A stretch of 64,000 nucleotides of DNA, from NCBI GenBank assembly GCA_029959085.1, contig JARWIR010000008.1, positions 4,774,001 to 4,838,000 of the forward strand, read 5' to 3'. Every line of letters starts with the position of its first letter. The first letter of the stretch is position 1. The position numbers and the translations under genes are program-made. The notes under the pieces are model-generated. The model had not been told where the DNA came from, ran no database searches, and saw nothing but the letters and a program-made list of their open reading frames with translations. Shown here piece after piece: positions 33,383-44,215 of this stretch. Source of the DNA: Nemophila menziesii (lineage: Eukaryota > Streptophyta > Magnoliopsida > Boraginales > Hydrophyllaceae).

Positions 33383-33808
33383 ATGAATGAAGAAGAAGGC
33401 TTCTTCTACACCTTCAACGACTCTTTTTTTCCCTATAAATTGCACTTCATTGTTGTTGAAAACATCCACCAACTACATTGTTTAACATTTGAAGAGGAAG
33501 ATGTCATCATCCCACAACCGAATCAAAGGCTATGTCCATGTATCACCGTTCATTGCCATTGCCACCCACCAAGTGACCTAAATCCAATAATCACTCGACG
33601 AAATGTTAACGAGAATTATGGGGCTTGGTATTTTGTGTGTCCTTTTTGTGGATTTTTACAATGGTGCCTCCACATTTTGGAGGGAAACCACCGACGTTAC
33701 CAAGAAGCATCATCATCAACAAACCACGGGAAGCTTCACATTGGACGAGAAACAAACAACCCCGCATTGGATGAGATTAAGCAAGTTGTGTATTTTTTTG
33801 TTTCTTGA
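33383..33808 (+). CDS. Small GRF-type zinc finger protein
   Basis: A 141-residue open frame. Residues ~49-95 contain LCPCITVHCHC followed by RRNVNENYGAWYFVCPFCGFLQWC. This is the layout of a GRF zinc finger (an N-terminal cysteine pair, N-x-G, an aromatic run, then CP..C-x-F-x-W), a nucleic-acid-binding module found in topoisomerase 3-alpha, APE2 and many small plant proteins of unknown role. The C-terminal part (HHRRYQEASSS to the end) has no visible domain. A frameshift near 33800 is possible because the ORF runs directly into AT-rich DNA. Whether it is a host gene or a transposon passenger is open. Confidence 0.5.
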   Translation: MNEEEGFFYTFNDSFFPYKLHFIVVENIHQLHCLTFEEEDVIIPQPNQRLCPCITVHCHCHPPSDLNPIITRRNVNENYGAWYFVCPFCGFLQWCLHILEGNHRRYQEASSSTNHGKLHIGRETNNPALDEIKQVVYFFVS

Positions 33809-33864
33809 TGTGATTGATGGTAGCTCTAATGGCATTTAAATAAGTATGTTGTGTCTTTATGTTT

Positions 33865-34000
33865 TAATTTTTAATGTATTGTATGTTTTATGTTTCATGA
33901 AATCTTTCTTTCTAGTTCGAAAAAAAATCTATGTTCAATCATTAAGTTTTAATGAATGTATTGTGTGTTTTGTGTTTCATGAGAGCTTTGTTTTTACTTG
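33865..34000. repeat. Short tandem duplication, ~80 bp
   Basis: ATGTATTGTATGTTTTATGTTTCATGA (~33874) recurs as ATGTATTGTGTGTTTTGTGTTTCATGA (~33955), each preceded by a TTTTAAT block. Confidence 0.75.
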
Positions 34001-34344
34001 GAAAAAATTCTCGATATTAAATGTGTATGATTTTCGAGCATGATTCAAGATGGAAGCAAAATATTTTGTGGGAAAAACAACAACGTATAAAATAACTAAA
34101 ATTTCATTAGAAACTCATAGATAAAAGTAGCATCATTTGAAATATACAAGAAATAAAATACAAAAATCAAAACAAACAAAATAAATGTTAAAAAAATTAC
34201 TCGGAACAAATTAAAGAAAACAATATTCATTAGCATTTAAAACACATGTTTAAACATCATTGTTCAAGAACTACAAGTGTTTATAAAAACACCAACTACA
34301 ACATAAAGAACAAACTAGAAATTGAAGGTCTTCATATTTATTCA

Positions 34345-34604
34345 ATCTTACCTACCTCGGTCACCTCCTCAAGTAATCTTTCATCCGCAAGTTTGCTTTC
34401 CTCCTCAAATTTGCTTTCCTCCTCAATGTCTGTTGTTTGATACTCGTCTATCTTGACTTCCTTCTTAACGTATTTGGTTGACCAAACTCCTCACTTTCTA
34501 TGTTCGTTGTGACTTCTTCTTTTTGGTCGAGGATATATCATTTTCCGGCGTGTGTTGTTGGGGATTGAGAACTTTTCCTTATCTTTACATTGTGAAGCAT
34601 CCAT
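34345..34604 (-). pseudogene. Charged hypothetical protein fragment
   Basis: From an ATG at 34602 the minus strand reads MDASQCKDKEKFSIPNN, a basic PRPKRRSHNEHRK, a TGA stop, then KEVKIDEYQTTDIEEESKF and ADERLLEEV. The strongly charged composition suggests real coding DNA rather than chance. No domain recognised. Confidence 0.3.
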
Positions 34605-35245
34605 GGGAGGTTGTTCTTTTTTTTCTTTCGCTTATAATAGGAAGAAAATAAAATAATGGAGGATGGTGAAGGAGGTTGAGTGTGTAAGTAGCAATGTGAT
34701 GGTGTTTGATTTGACCTATCTATATAATTATTTCCAAGATGGAGGTGGAGTGTGTAAGTGAGTAAGTAAGGTATGGTAAGTAGGGAAGAGGGGAGATGAT
34801 TAGACATGTATTAAGTAGACAAGACAAGAAAATTCAAGACAATATATTAATACATTGAAAACATACCTTACATAATATTCGTCTTTAGTGGAAAAAAAAC
34901 GTAAACAACCAAACCAAAACCCACCATTCACCCATGCATCAACCAAAACCCAACCTGGCTTCTACCTTCTTCAAACAAAATTCGCCATTTTTACCACCTT
35001 AAGCTTCATCGGTACTTGAAGCTACAAAATACAAAATTATAAGTCTAAATCTAAACCAACAAATGAACCAACCAAGCCACCACCACAGCAAATACCCCCA
35101 ACACCACTAGGCTTGTTTTGAAACCTATATATCTCTCGTCCCTATCGTCTTGGGGGGGGCATGACCAGTCCTATGACTGGATCTATAGCTGTCTCTAAAA
35201 TTGCGTCGTTGAGCGCAACATCGATCAACCCGTCCACAAAACTCT

Positions 35246-35497
35246 CTACTCTAACACTTGTCGGATGTACCAATGTAACGTACCCGTGGAGTGGAAAACA
35301 ATAGAATAGCTTGTTAATCTTATCGTAAATATTGTAAGGAAAATCCTTATGTTACATGTTCTCCCACATTGAGGACACCACATCTCTTCCCAACATAAAT
35401 CCAAGAAGTGTGAAGGATCACAGTTCACTACATTGTCTCCCAAGCAAATCACCAAATCCGTGTTCGCGCTTGATGATGTAGAAGACAAGTTGGACAA
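35246..35497 (-). CDS. Hypothetical ORF, 83 aa
   Basis: Begins MSNLSSTSSSANTDLVICLGD and contains CPQCGRTC, then becomes hydrophobic. An overlapping frame continues with a plausible protein (LFYCFPLHGYVTLVHP, VESFVDGLIDVAL), so there is probably a frameshift near 35350. No family recognised. Confidence 0.25.
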   Translation of the reverse strand: MSNLSSTSSSANTDLVICLGDNVVNCDPSHFLDLCWEEMWCPQCGRTCNIRIFLTIFTIRLTSYSIVFHSTGTLHWYIRQVLE

Positions 35498-35978
35498 TTC
35501 CTACATACAAGCTAACAAAGGGATTATAACATGAAAATATTATACAACCTATAAGCACACATGCATGTCTATATTAAGAAGGAAGGACACAAGTGTGATG
35601 GTTGATATTGTGGAATCGCAAAGGAATGTACTAATTACCACTCTTGTTGCATGTTAATTTTTATCGAGAAATAGTAATGATAAGAGAAAATCATGATACG
35701 ATATTTTGATATAAATGAAAGGTAAAGTCTTACCTTGTTGTGATGGTTGATGAAGTAGAAGAAGTGGGTGGAAGAGATGAAGTTTGTAACATGTGTAGTG
35801 TGAAGAAGTGATATGGCGGTAGTGGGTATTTTATAGTGGTCTTATGGAGATTAGGGTTTAAACTTGTTTGAATAACTAAAATATTATAGTATAAGGAAGA
35901 AATATTAAACAATACAAATGATATACATTAAATTTCACTTTCATAAATAATTACGAAAAGCTATAATTTTAGTAATTT
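35498..35978. other. AT-rich DNA left of the LINE
   Basis: No gene recognised. Ends at the 5' target duplication of the LINE. Confidence 0.5.
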
Positions 35979-35994
35979 TTATTCACAAGTTAAA
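35979..35994. repeat. LINE target-site duplication, 5' copy
   Basis: TTATTCACAAGTTAAA, identical to 43563-43578. Confidence 0.85.
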
Positions 35995-36317
35995 AATCTT
36001 GAACTTGAATTTGTTATTTAGCTCAACTAATCAAAATTTTATAATCTTTGAATATTTAAAGGGTGTAGATGGAAAGTATGCTTACATAAGAAGAAGAAAA
36101 TTTCTCTCTCAAAATTTTTCTCTGACCTCACTCTTAGGGTTTTGACTTTTTTCATCTTCTCCTTCAATGGCACATCTTCTGTCCAAACATTCCTAATTTT
36201 CTTACTGCTTTTCATATGTGACCTATTACTTTCTTGTCCCTTACTTGCTACTGGTTTCCGATGGCCATCTTCAGGCTCAAATTTGACCCATGACCCATCC
36301 CCTTTGTACATATTCTT

Positions 36318-37091
36318 ATGGTGATGGTGTTTTTTATTTTGTTCAAATTTGGTGTTAAGAAGGACATGTATTCCTTCTTCTGGTTTTATCTTGCTGGTTT
36401 ATTGGGCCACGACTACCTCAATGCCATTTATAACTGGGAATGGATTGGCAAAAGGCTCATGCAGAGCATTTTTCTAATTTGTATTATGTTAAGGATGAAT
36501 ATTACCTATCGTATATTGATGATCGATACTTCATTTAGACTTAATCGGACTTTATGTATGAAGGTGAATGATCATATAACTTTTATGAACAATAATAATG
36601 GTATCGTTAGCATTTACTCTTCTGCTACTCTGCATGTTTCTGGGATAATTAACTCTCAAAGATTATCATCTTATTTAAGAATTTCGAAGGTGCCTTTTGT
36701 TCTTATCTTTGGTCTTTATCGCCATGGCATCCTTAAATGCAATATATTTTTCTACTCCCCTTATTATTTACTCCATCTTTCTCAATTTATTGGTGATCTT
36801 AATTTGATATCTAGTATTAAAAGCTCTAAATTTCAGCTTTGGTTTACTTGTTTGGTGGAACATAACTCTGCCTGCTATTTATACTATCTTGGTATTTTTT
36901 ATTGTTTACATATGTCCTGTGAGTTTCATTTTATACAATATCTTATGGTATATAATGGGAATATTTTGCTTTGTTTCTTTAAATCATTTGATCAATCTAT
37001 AGAAGGATCTATGGATTCGTTAGCTTCTAATAGATGGATTCTTGGTATACTTAATATTACGGCGGAAAGATTCCATCAGATTGCCTCATGA
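36318..37091 (+). CDS. 257-aa ORF in the LINE 5' region, unidentified
   Basis: The longest uninterrupted frame in the window apart from the NFXL1-like one. It is rich in hydrophobic and aromatic residues (FFILFKFGV, FFWFYLAGLL, FQLWFTCLVEH) and matches no LINE ORF that I know. An adjacent frame begins with more protein-like sequence (MDWQKAHAEHFSNLYYVKDE), so this frame may partly be a shadow of a decayed ORF. Listed because its length is surprising in AT-rich DNA. Confidence 0.25.
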   Translation: MVMVFFILFKFGVKKDMYSFFWFYLAGLLGHDYLNAIYNWEWIGKRLMQSIFLICIMLRMNITYRILMIDTSFRLNRTLCMKVNDHITFMNNNNGIVSIYSSATLHVSGIINSQRLSSYLRISKVPFVLIFGLYRHGILKCNIFFYSPYYLLHLSQFIGDLNLISSIKSSKFQLWFTCLVEHNSACYLYYLGIFYCLHMSCEFHFIQYLMVYNGNILLCFFKSFDQSIEGSMDSLASNRWILGILNITAERFHQIAS

Positions 37092-37341
37092 AATTTACTA
37101 TATGTTGATTGGAGAGTGGAAGAGTTTGTTCAGGAGAATTCTCCAGCTTTATTATATTTTATCTATAGACCTACCTCGATTATTGCAACTCCTAGTCTGT
37201 GGGGAGTTTTTTATTCGCATGTTGGGGTGAGAATCTGGCGAATGGATTACTTTCTTGATTGTATAAAGGATATGTTACTATATATTACACGTTTTTTACA
37301 CTTGGCGCTGGCGAATTCATCTCTTAGGGCGGCTTCTTGGT

Positions 37342-38470
37342 TTGATAAAAAAACTTCTTGCCTTCTTCATCAGCAAGTGCTATATTATATATGAAGCAGT
37401 GGTTATCTCCTCTACGCACCTTCAATTTCTCACTTATCAGCAAAAATTAACTCACACAATGTTACCAACATCTACTTTAAAGTCTAACCATTTTTTACCT
37501 CTTGCAAGAACTAGGAATGACGATATTCTCAAATTAGAATCACTCTCACTTGATACAAAAGCTTCTTCTATCAAACCAAACCTATCAGATTTTAACTTCT
37601 TTGTGCGCATCATCTCATACAAAATTATTGGATTTTCCATCTTTCGAAAGGTTGTGTTGGACACTTGGGGTATCAAAGGAAGGATTATTTTTGAGGAGGT
37701 ACGGCCTAACACATTCAAGCTCACCCTCGACAAAGAAGAGGAAGCAGAGAGACTCCATTTTATCAGACCTTGTCTTGTTAGTGGAATGCATGTTCTTATC
37801 TTTCAATGCTTCAATGAGGAAAAGCTTCAAAAGGATGATCTTAATACTTCTTCGGTATGGGTCAGAATTATGGACTAGCAGGAACACAAAACAACATCAA
37901 TGCTATCGAGGCTTTTGGAAGTTATATTGGAGAAGTTTGCGAGTAGATTTTCAAATTGCAGACAATGATGACATGAATTTCATTCGTTTAGGGTTAACTT
38001 CGAAGCTAGAGACCCTATTAAGACTGGAGTTTTCATTGATCAACTTGATGAATGGGCTTGGGTAGCGTTCACTTATGATAGCATAGGCTTATTTTGCTTT
38101 AACTGTGGGAGATTGGGACACAACAAGCTAACTCGCTACACTTTTATGGTGTGCCCGAGGTGGAATGTTGATGCAGCACGCTATGTTAACTAGACTAAAT
38201 AGATGGTCATTTGTAGTGACGATATGGCTTTCTATGTAATCAGGAGGAGAGACCAGTGGGAAAATTTCGATGAGATCATTCGCTTCCACCCTTTCAGGAG
38301 ACATGATGGCGATGAAGATGGGGAAGACAATACCAACTCTGGTAATAATTCTCTTATCTCTAACATTCAATTTGGTAGCATTAATATCCCTACTTAGAAT
38401 CAAAGATTAGAAAATTCAAGTGGGGATAAGAAATCAAAGAATGATTCTCGAAAAAGAAAGCGCGAAACTC
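37342..38470 (+). pseudogene. LINE ORF1 (Gag-like) remnant
   Basis: The open frame 37342-37878 contains FNFFVRIISYKIIGFSIFRKV, LDTWGI and a FKLTLDKEEEAERLHFIRPC segment with the pattern of DUF4283, the nucleic-acid-binding domain at the start of plant LINE Gag proteins. After frame changes, a zinc knuckle CFNCGRLGHNK follows at ~38095-38130; its fourth zinc ligand is lost (Arg in place of Cys). A polar region GDEDGEDNTNSGNN to KKSKNDSRKRKRE follows to ~38470. Confidence 0.75.
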
Positions 38471-39459
38471 TAAAATTATGGAAGGTATCCATGATAAAAT
38501 TACTCAATTTGATGATCCTGTTGAGCTTTCTGAGAAAAACTATCTAGCTATATTCAAGATATTTAGGGAGGAGTTGGGTGATGTAGGCATGAGTATTATA
38601 GTCACTAGTCAAGCCATTAACGAAGTCCTTAATGCCAGAGAAATTGATATCGATGTCATGTATAAAAGTTTTCAAAATGATACTAATTATTCATCAGAGT
38701 TGGGGGGTTCCTCACTTCATCTCCTTAGTGATGCTGCTAATATTAACATGTTATTTTTCAAGAACTGATGGTTTTATCACTCAAGCGAGTATGGTCAATC
38801 AAGTTTCACTTGCTCCTTCACATGGTATTAACATTAACGAAACCCCATGTTATTATTCAAGATTATCCTAAGGGTAAGAATATTATGATCCCAACTGATA
38901 ATGATGACTTCTCATTTGGACCAGAAGAATAGACTCCTAATTCTCACTTAGTCCATTTTATCTAGTTTACAAGACAAGAATCTGTAGAAGGCATGAAATG
39001 GAGAACTACACCAAGAATGAGGGTTATTAGTACTAAGGAGAAGTCACTTGGCCAAGTAACCTAAAGAGAAAAGAAGCACCCCTCCACTTCAACTTTGGGT
39101 TATTAATAAGGCTCCTAAATTTAATGAAATTGATTTTAATCTCATGGAACGCCAAATCAATGATATGCAGATCTTTGTGGAGGAATTATAAACTAGCTTT
39201 TATGATGTTAAACATCAAATCCTTAGTGCTAATGTGACGGAAGATAATCAAGACTTGGAAGAGAACAAAACTCTTGAAGAGGAAGGGAAGTTGTATTACT
39301 GTAAAGGGGATGATTTCTTGGGACATATTGAGGGGGTGGCTAGTGATGATGACACTTCTTCTGACGAGGTGACAAGTACACGGGGGGTTCCCGCGATGGA
39401 AATTTTTCCTCATTATTCTCTTGTGGATGGCAGCCTATCCCTTAAGAGAGCCGGGTTTG

Positions 39460-40341
39460 ATGGATAATATGATAGTTTGTAATTGTCGGGGAGCGAGGGC
39501 ACCCTCGACAAAGAGTATGTTTAGGTCCCTAGTATCGAAGTTTCAAGTGTCTGTTGCTTGTTTATTAGAGTCGAAACTTAAGAGGTCTAAGTTAGCATCT
39601 TGTAAGCACTTCACGTGGTTGAACCCAGAGGAAGATTGTTTATGTATAGGGGAATACTATTGTTGTGGAAAAACTCTGTTAAGCTGAGAGTAGTTAGCTC
39701 CTCAGCCACTTTTGTAATTGCGCAAGTTATGGAATCCAATAATCGTTTTTAGTATCTTGTGTGTGTCTATGCACCTAATAATGAAAATGAAAGACTAGCA
39801 TTATGGAACTCATAACTATTTGGCATTCTAAGACTAATAGTCCAACTTTATTTATTGGAGACTTTAACGATAATTCTCGTAATTCTGAAAAATTGGGTAA
39901 AAGGAGCCGAATTTTGATCGTATTATTAAATTTAATGAGTTCATAAATCAAAATTTGCTTGTGGACCTTCCGACTAAGGGTTGTTTCTATACTTGGTCGA
40001 ATAAACAGAAAGGTGATACAAATATTAAAGAAAGGTTAGATAGGGGTTTAGCATCTCTATCATGGTGTGATTTATTCCCTAATTTTCATGTTCAAGCTCC
40101 GCCAGCTATCGGGTCGGATCATTCACCTCTTATTCTTTCTACAGATTCTTCTCGGGCTAATTTTATGAAATACTTTATGTTTGAATCTAGATGGATGGAA
40201 AATTTTCAATATAAAGAGTTGGTTAATAATGTTTGGTCAAAGAGAGGTAAAGCTAACTCTATTCTCGATTTCTGTAATAAACGAGATTCTTTATGTCTTG
40301 CTCTAACTAGCAGAGCAAAACTACATGTTGCAATAATATGA
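39460..40341 (+). pseudogene. LINE ORF2 endonuclease domain
   Basis: Starts at MDNMIVCNCRGARAPSTKS, the N-R-G-A motif that opens the APE-type endonuclease of plant LINEs, then VACLLESKLKRSK. After broken frames in the middle (LFIGDFN at ~39855), it ends with VDLPTKGCFYTWSNKQKG, IKERLDRGLASLSW and the catalytic GSDHSPLIL (~40110-40135). At least two frameshifts separate the pieces. Confidence 0.85.
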
Positions 40342-42000
40342 AACTTTTAGATAAATACCAAAGGGAACTACTCATTTTACAAAATGATATTTCATCTGAT
40401 AAAAATTGGGAAAAGGTGATGAACCTATATAATAAATTAGATGAGGCTTGGAAACAGGAAGAATTATTTTGGTCAGATAAGGCTCGGGATCAATGGATTA
40501 AAAAAGGAGATAAAAATACAAAATACTTTTATGCTTCTACTTTACTAAGGAGGAAAGTAAATAAGATTCCAGCACTTAGAAATAAAGATGGTTTATGGAC
40601 TAAAGATATGTCAGAAATTCAAAAAAATTATTTAGGATTATTATATTAATCTTTTATATGATCCTGCTAACGCGCAATTACTTGATGTTTGTGGGGATAT
40701 CCCGTGTAAAATCACGAAAGTTATGAATGATGATCTGACTAGACTACCTGATATTGAGGAAGTTAAAAATGTCGTTTTTAGTATGTCAGGTTCCAAGGCA
40801 CCAGGACCTGGTGGCTTACCAGGTAACTTTTATCAGGATTATTGGGAGATTCTTAAAGAAGAAATTTTTAATATTGTTACAAAGTTCTTCATATATAATA
40901 CGTCTCTTAAAGGGCTAAATGACACCTTGATCACGTTAATTCTGAAAGGCGATATTCAGGAAACTATTGATGATTATAGACCTATTGCTTGTATAAATTT
41001 TATTTACAAAATCATTTCAAATATCCTTTCTAATAGGATTCAACCATTAATGGATGACATAATTTCACCTACACAATCAGCTTTCATTAAAGGGAGGAGT
41101 ATTCAAGATAACATCATTATCGTGCAAGAAATTTCCTTATATCTTAAAAATAAAAGAAAATCAAATAAACACGTGACGACGATAAAGATTGATATGTCTT
41201 AAGCTTATGACCGTGTTAATCGGAACTTCCTTATGATTACATTGAAGAGTCTTGTTTTCTGCGAAAAATGGACTAATTGGATTTTTAATTGTATCTCATC
41301 AATTTCGTTTCAAATTAAAGTTAACGGCCAGAGACTTGACAAGTTTAATCCTACTAGAGGTATTCGGCAAGGTGATCCTTTATCACCGTTCTTATTTTCT
41401 CTTCTTACAAAAAGCTTAATTGGTCTTATCAATAGACAATGTAGAGAAGTAAATATTAAAGGTATTTCTATTACTAGAAACTATCCTAAGCTTACTCATC
41501 TCCTTTTTGCAGATGATGCCTTATTCTTTATCAATATTGAAGACAATGAAATTCAAGCCTTTAAGGATACACTTCTCTCTTTCTGTAAGGCTTCGGGTTA
41601 AGAGATTAATTTTGATAAATCATCAATTTTATTTAGTAAAGGAAGCCCAGATCATATATGTGACAAAGTGGTCAATTCTTTTAATATTTTCCAAACGACT
41701 GCTTTTGGGAAATATCTAGGAATTCTTTCCTCCCTCAAAAGAGCTAAATAAGATAATTTAAATTACATTAAAGATCGACTCTCAAGTAAATCTTCGAGCT
41801 GGATTGCTAATTTGTTATCAGACGGTGGCAAAGAAGTTCTCATTAAAGTTGTTTTTCAATCTATTCCAAATTATGCTATGTCTATTTTGAATTCCCTAAA
41901 ACATTATGCAAGAAACTTTCAGCCATCATTTCTAATTTCTGGTGGGATTCTAATATTAAAAAGAGGATTCACTAGTTAAGTTGGAAGAAAATTGCGAGAG
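40342..42000 (+). pseudogene. LINE ORF2 reverse transcriptase domain
   Basis: 40342-40649 is the linker (RDQWIKKGDKNTKYFYAS). The RT domain proper shows SKAPGPGGLPGNFYQ (~40795), DDYRPIACINFIYKI (~40970), SAFIKGRSIQDNI (~41080), IKIDMS then a stop where Gln is expected, AYDRVN (~41205), GIRQGDPLSPFLF (~41360) and the catalytic FADD (~41507). Further stops at 41599-41601 and ~41750 break the thumb region (KYLGILSSLKRAK). Inactive. Confidence 0.92.
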
Positions 42001-43487
42001 CAAAGTGTGTGGGAGGGATCGGATTTAGAGATTTTCAGAAAATGAACATTGCCTTACTTGCTAAAAAAGATTGGAGAATTATGAGTAGACCTGATTCTTT
42101 GGTTAATAGGGTGCTTAAAGGAATATACGCTCCTCATTGCGACTTATTTGATACTAAGCTTGCTAATAAAAGATTGTGGAGTTGGGCTAGCCTTTTTAAA
42201 GACATTCAATTCGTTAAACAACATTCGCAATGGAGAATTGGTAATGGTCTATCTACAAATATATGGGATCATAAGTGGATAAGAAGTGATCTTACTATAG
42301 AAAGACCTGAAGGGTGTAATATAGACGAAGTTGCTCAACTATTTGATAATGATATGAGTTCATGGAATATAACTCTATTAAGAAAACTATTTCCCCCAAA
42401 CATTGTTAGTGATATTAACAGAATTCCGGTGATGTTGATTAATGAGGAAGATAAGCTTATCTGGCCATATACTAAAAAGGGAATCTACTCAACAAAATCA
42501 GGATATCATAAACTTATGGATATGGACATTTCTAAAGAAGCTCAATCATCGAAACAAGGGGAAGAAAATAATAGCTTATTATGGAAGCTTATTTGGCACT
42601 CCAATGTTCCTGATAAAGTTAGAGCATTTGTATGGGAAATATGTAAAGGAGCTATTCCTGCAAAGAAAAATCTTAAGTCAAAGATATGTGTAAATGATGC
42701 TACTTGCGAATAGTGTGAATCAGGTAAGGAAGATATCTCTCATCTTTTTCTCAAATGTCCATTGAGCATGTCTATTTGGTCAAACTCCAAGTTACAAATC
42801 AAAATTGATAAGAACAGTGATTATAATATGGAAGAGTGGTTTATTGATACTATCAACTGTAAAGAAGTTACTGCTTATATCCTTCTTCTTTGCTGGAATT
42901 TATGGAAAGCACGTATGAAGAGTTTTCATGAGAGGAAACCTTGGTTATCAAAAGATATTTTTTATAATACTCATAGATATATGAATGATCTATTCAAACC
43001 TAGAGACGGTGAAAATGGGGATCCTCAAGGTATCAATTTTACAAAGTTAAGTGCTTTTGATAATAATCCGCTATTGACGGACGATCTTGATTTTATATGG
43101 CAATGCGATGCTTCTTACACTAATACTTGGGAACCAGCGGGCATTGCCTCTATAGCTCTAAACAAAGAAGGTCAAATTGCTTAAAGAATATCGATAAGGA
43201 AGTCATACAACAGTTCGTTAGAAGGCGAATGTTGGGCAGTTCTTTTCTCTATGAGAAAAGCAGCTTTCCTTAATCTCCGGGATAGTTCTTTCTATTCCGA
43301 TAACCTTGAGTTGGTTCAAGGTATATATAGAAGTGCAGGTCTTCGCTGACAAATCTATCCTTTTATTGCTGAAATGAAGAACTGGCTAGGCAAGTTTCTG
43401 CTTTGAAAAGTTAGATATATTAACAGAGAGTTAAATAACGTTGTTGATGCTTTGGCAAAATGCACAAGGAAAGGATTTAATCTTTGA
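42001..43487 (+). pseudogene. LINE ORF2 C-terminus: zf-RVT and RNase H
   Basis: 42009-42713 is a long open stretch (GGIGFRDFQKMNIALLAKK, WRIGNGLSTNIWDHKWI, LLWKLIWHSNVPDKVRAFVW), ending at a TAG in front of the C..C...H...C zf-RVT motif (CESGKEDISHLFLKCP). RNase H starts at FIWQCDASY (~43092) and includes EGECWAVLFSMRKA and INRELNNVVDALAK (~43420-43460). Stops at 43182, 43347 and 43404 lie inside it. Confidence 0.88.
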
Positions 43488-43562
43488 GAGTTAAACTATT
43501 TTGAGCTCTTGTAAATTTCTTCATGAAGTGTGTAATTAATTTATTTTTCTGACAAAAAAAAA

Positions 43563-43578
43563 TTATTCACAAGTTAAA
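43563..43578. repeat. LINE target-site duplication, 3' copy
   Basis: TTATTCACAAGTTAAA, immediately after the A-tail of the LINE. Confidence 0.85.
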
Positions 43579-43619
43579 CTATAAATTTACTAAGGTAGTT
43601 TCTGTCTTAATTAGAAAAA

Positions 43620-44060
43620 AAAATATAATCGTATTATTATTATTAAGTTGATAAAAATAATACAAGTCTACAAATATACTCTAATAATGCGATTGTATTT
43701 AAAAAAAAATTATCATTAAGTTGATTAAAATAATACAAGTCTAAAAATACTTTAAGCACAATTAAAAAAATGCAATTGTATTATTATTAAGTTGATAAAA
43801 ATAATACAACTCTAAAAATATACCCTAATAATGCAATTGTATGTAAAAAAAATATTAATACTAAGTTGATTAACAAGGCTAAAAATAATATAAGTACAAT
43901 TAGAAAAAAATGCAATTGTATTATTAAAAGTTGATAAAAGTAATATAGAAGTCTAAAAATATACCCTAATAATGCAATTGTATTAAAAAATAAAATATTA
44001 TTATTAAGTTGATAAAAATAATACAATTCAAAAAATAATTTAAGTACGAGTGGGTGTCAA
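43620..44060. repeat. AT-rich tandem repeat, ~75-80 bp
   Basis: Five to six imperfect copies of AATTGTATTATTATTAAGTTG, GATAAAAATAATACAA, TCTAAAAATATACCCTAATAATGC. Located between the LINE target site and the FAR1-like gene. The open frames within it are a by-product. Confidence 0.85.
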
Positions 44061-44215
44061 ATAAAAATAGAAAAATTGATATAATTAAATATCTAAAAGT
44101 GATACCAATAATACAAACTTTGACAACAATAAAAAACAGTACTATACAATTACATTCATATTCCCGAAGTAGCATTTAAAATAATACATGTTGTTTGGTT
44201 GCTATATTCATGTCT

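Larger units (their letters stand above)
35979..43578 (+). mobile_element. Full-length L1-type LINE with 16-bp target duplications
   Basis: The sequence TTATTCACAAGTTAAA is found at 35979-35994 and again at 43563-43578, directly after an A-run (43553-43562). Between them lie a long 5' region, an ORF1 remnant with a DUF4283-like domain and a CCHC knuckle, and an ORF2 with endonuclease, reverse transcriptase, a zf-RVT region and a C-terminal RNase H. This is the standard order of plant L1 elements with RNase H. About 7.57 kb lies between the duplications. Nearly every domain is broken by stops or frameshifts, so it is dead. The intact target duplication shows the whole insertion has been kept. 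Confidence 0.9.

Noticed and set aside
43787..44175. Minus-strand hydrophobic frames, membrane-protein-like
   Set aside because: They come from the AT-rich tandem repeat; Phe/Leu/Ile/Tyr richness follows from base composition.
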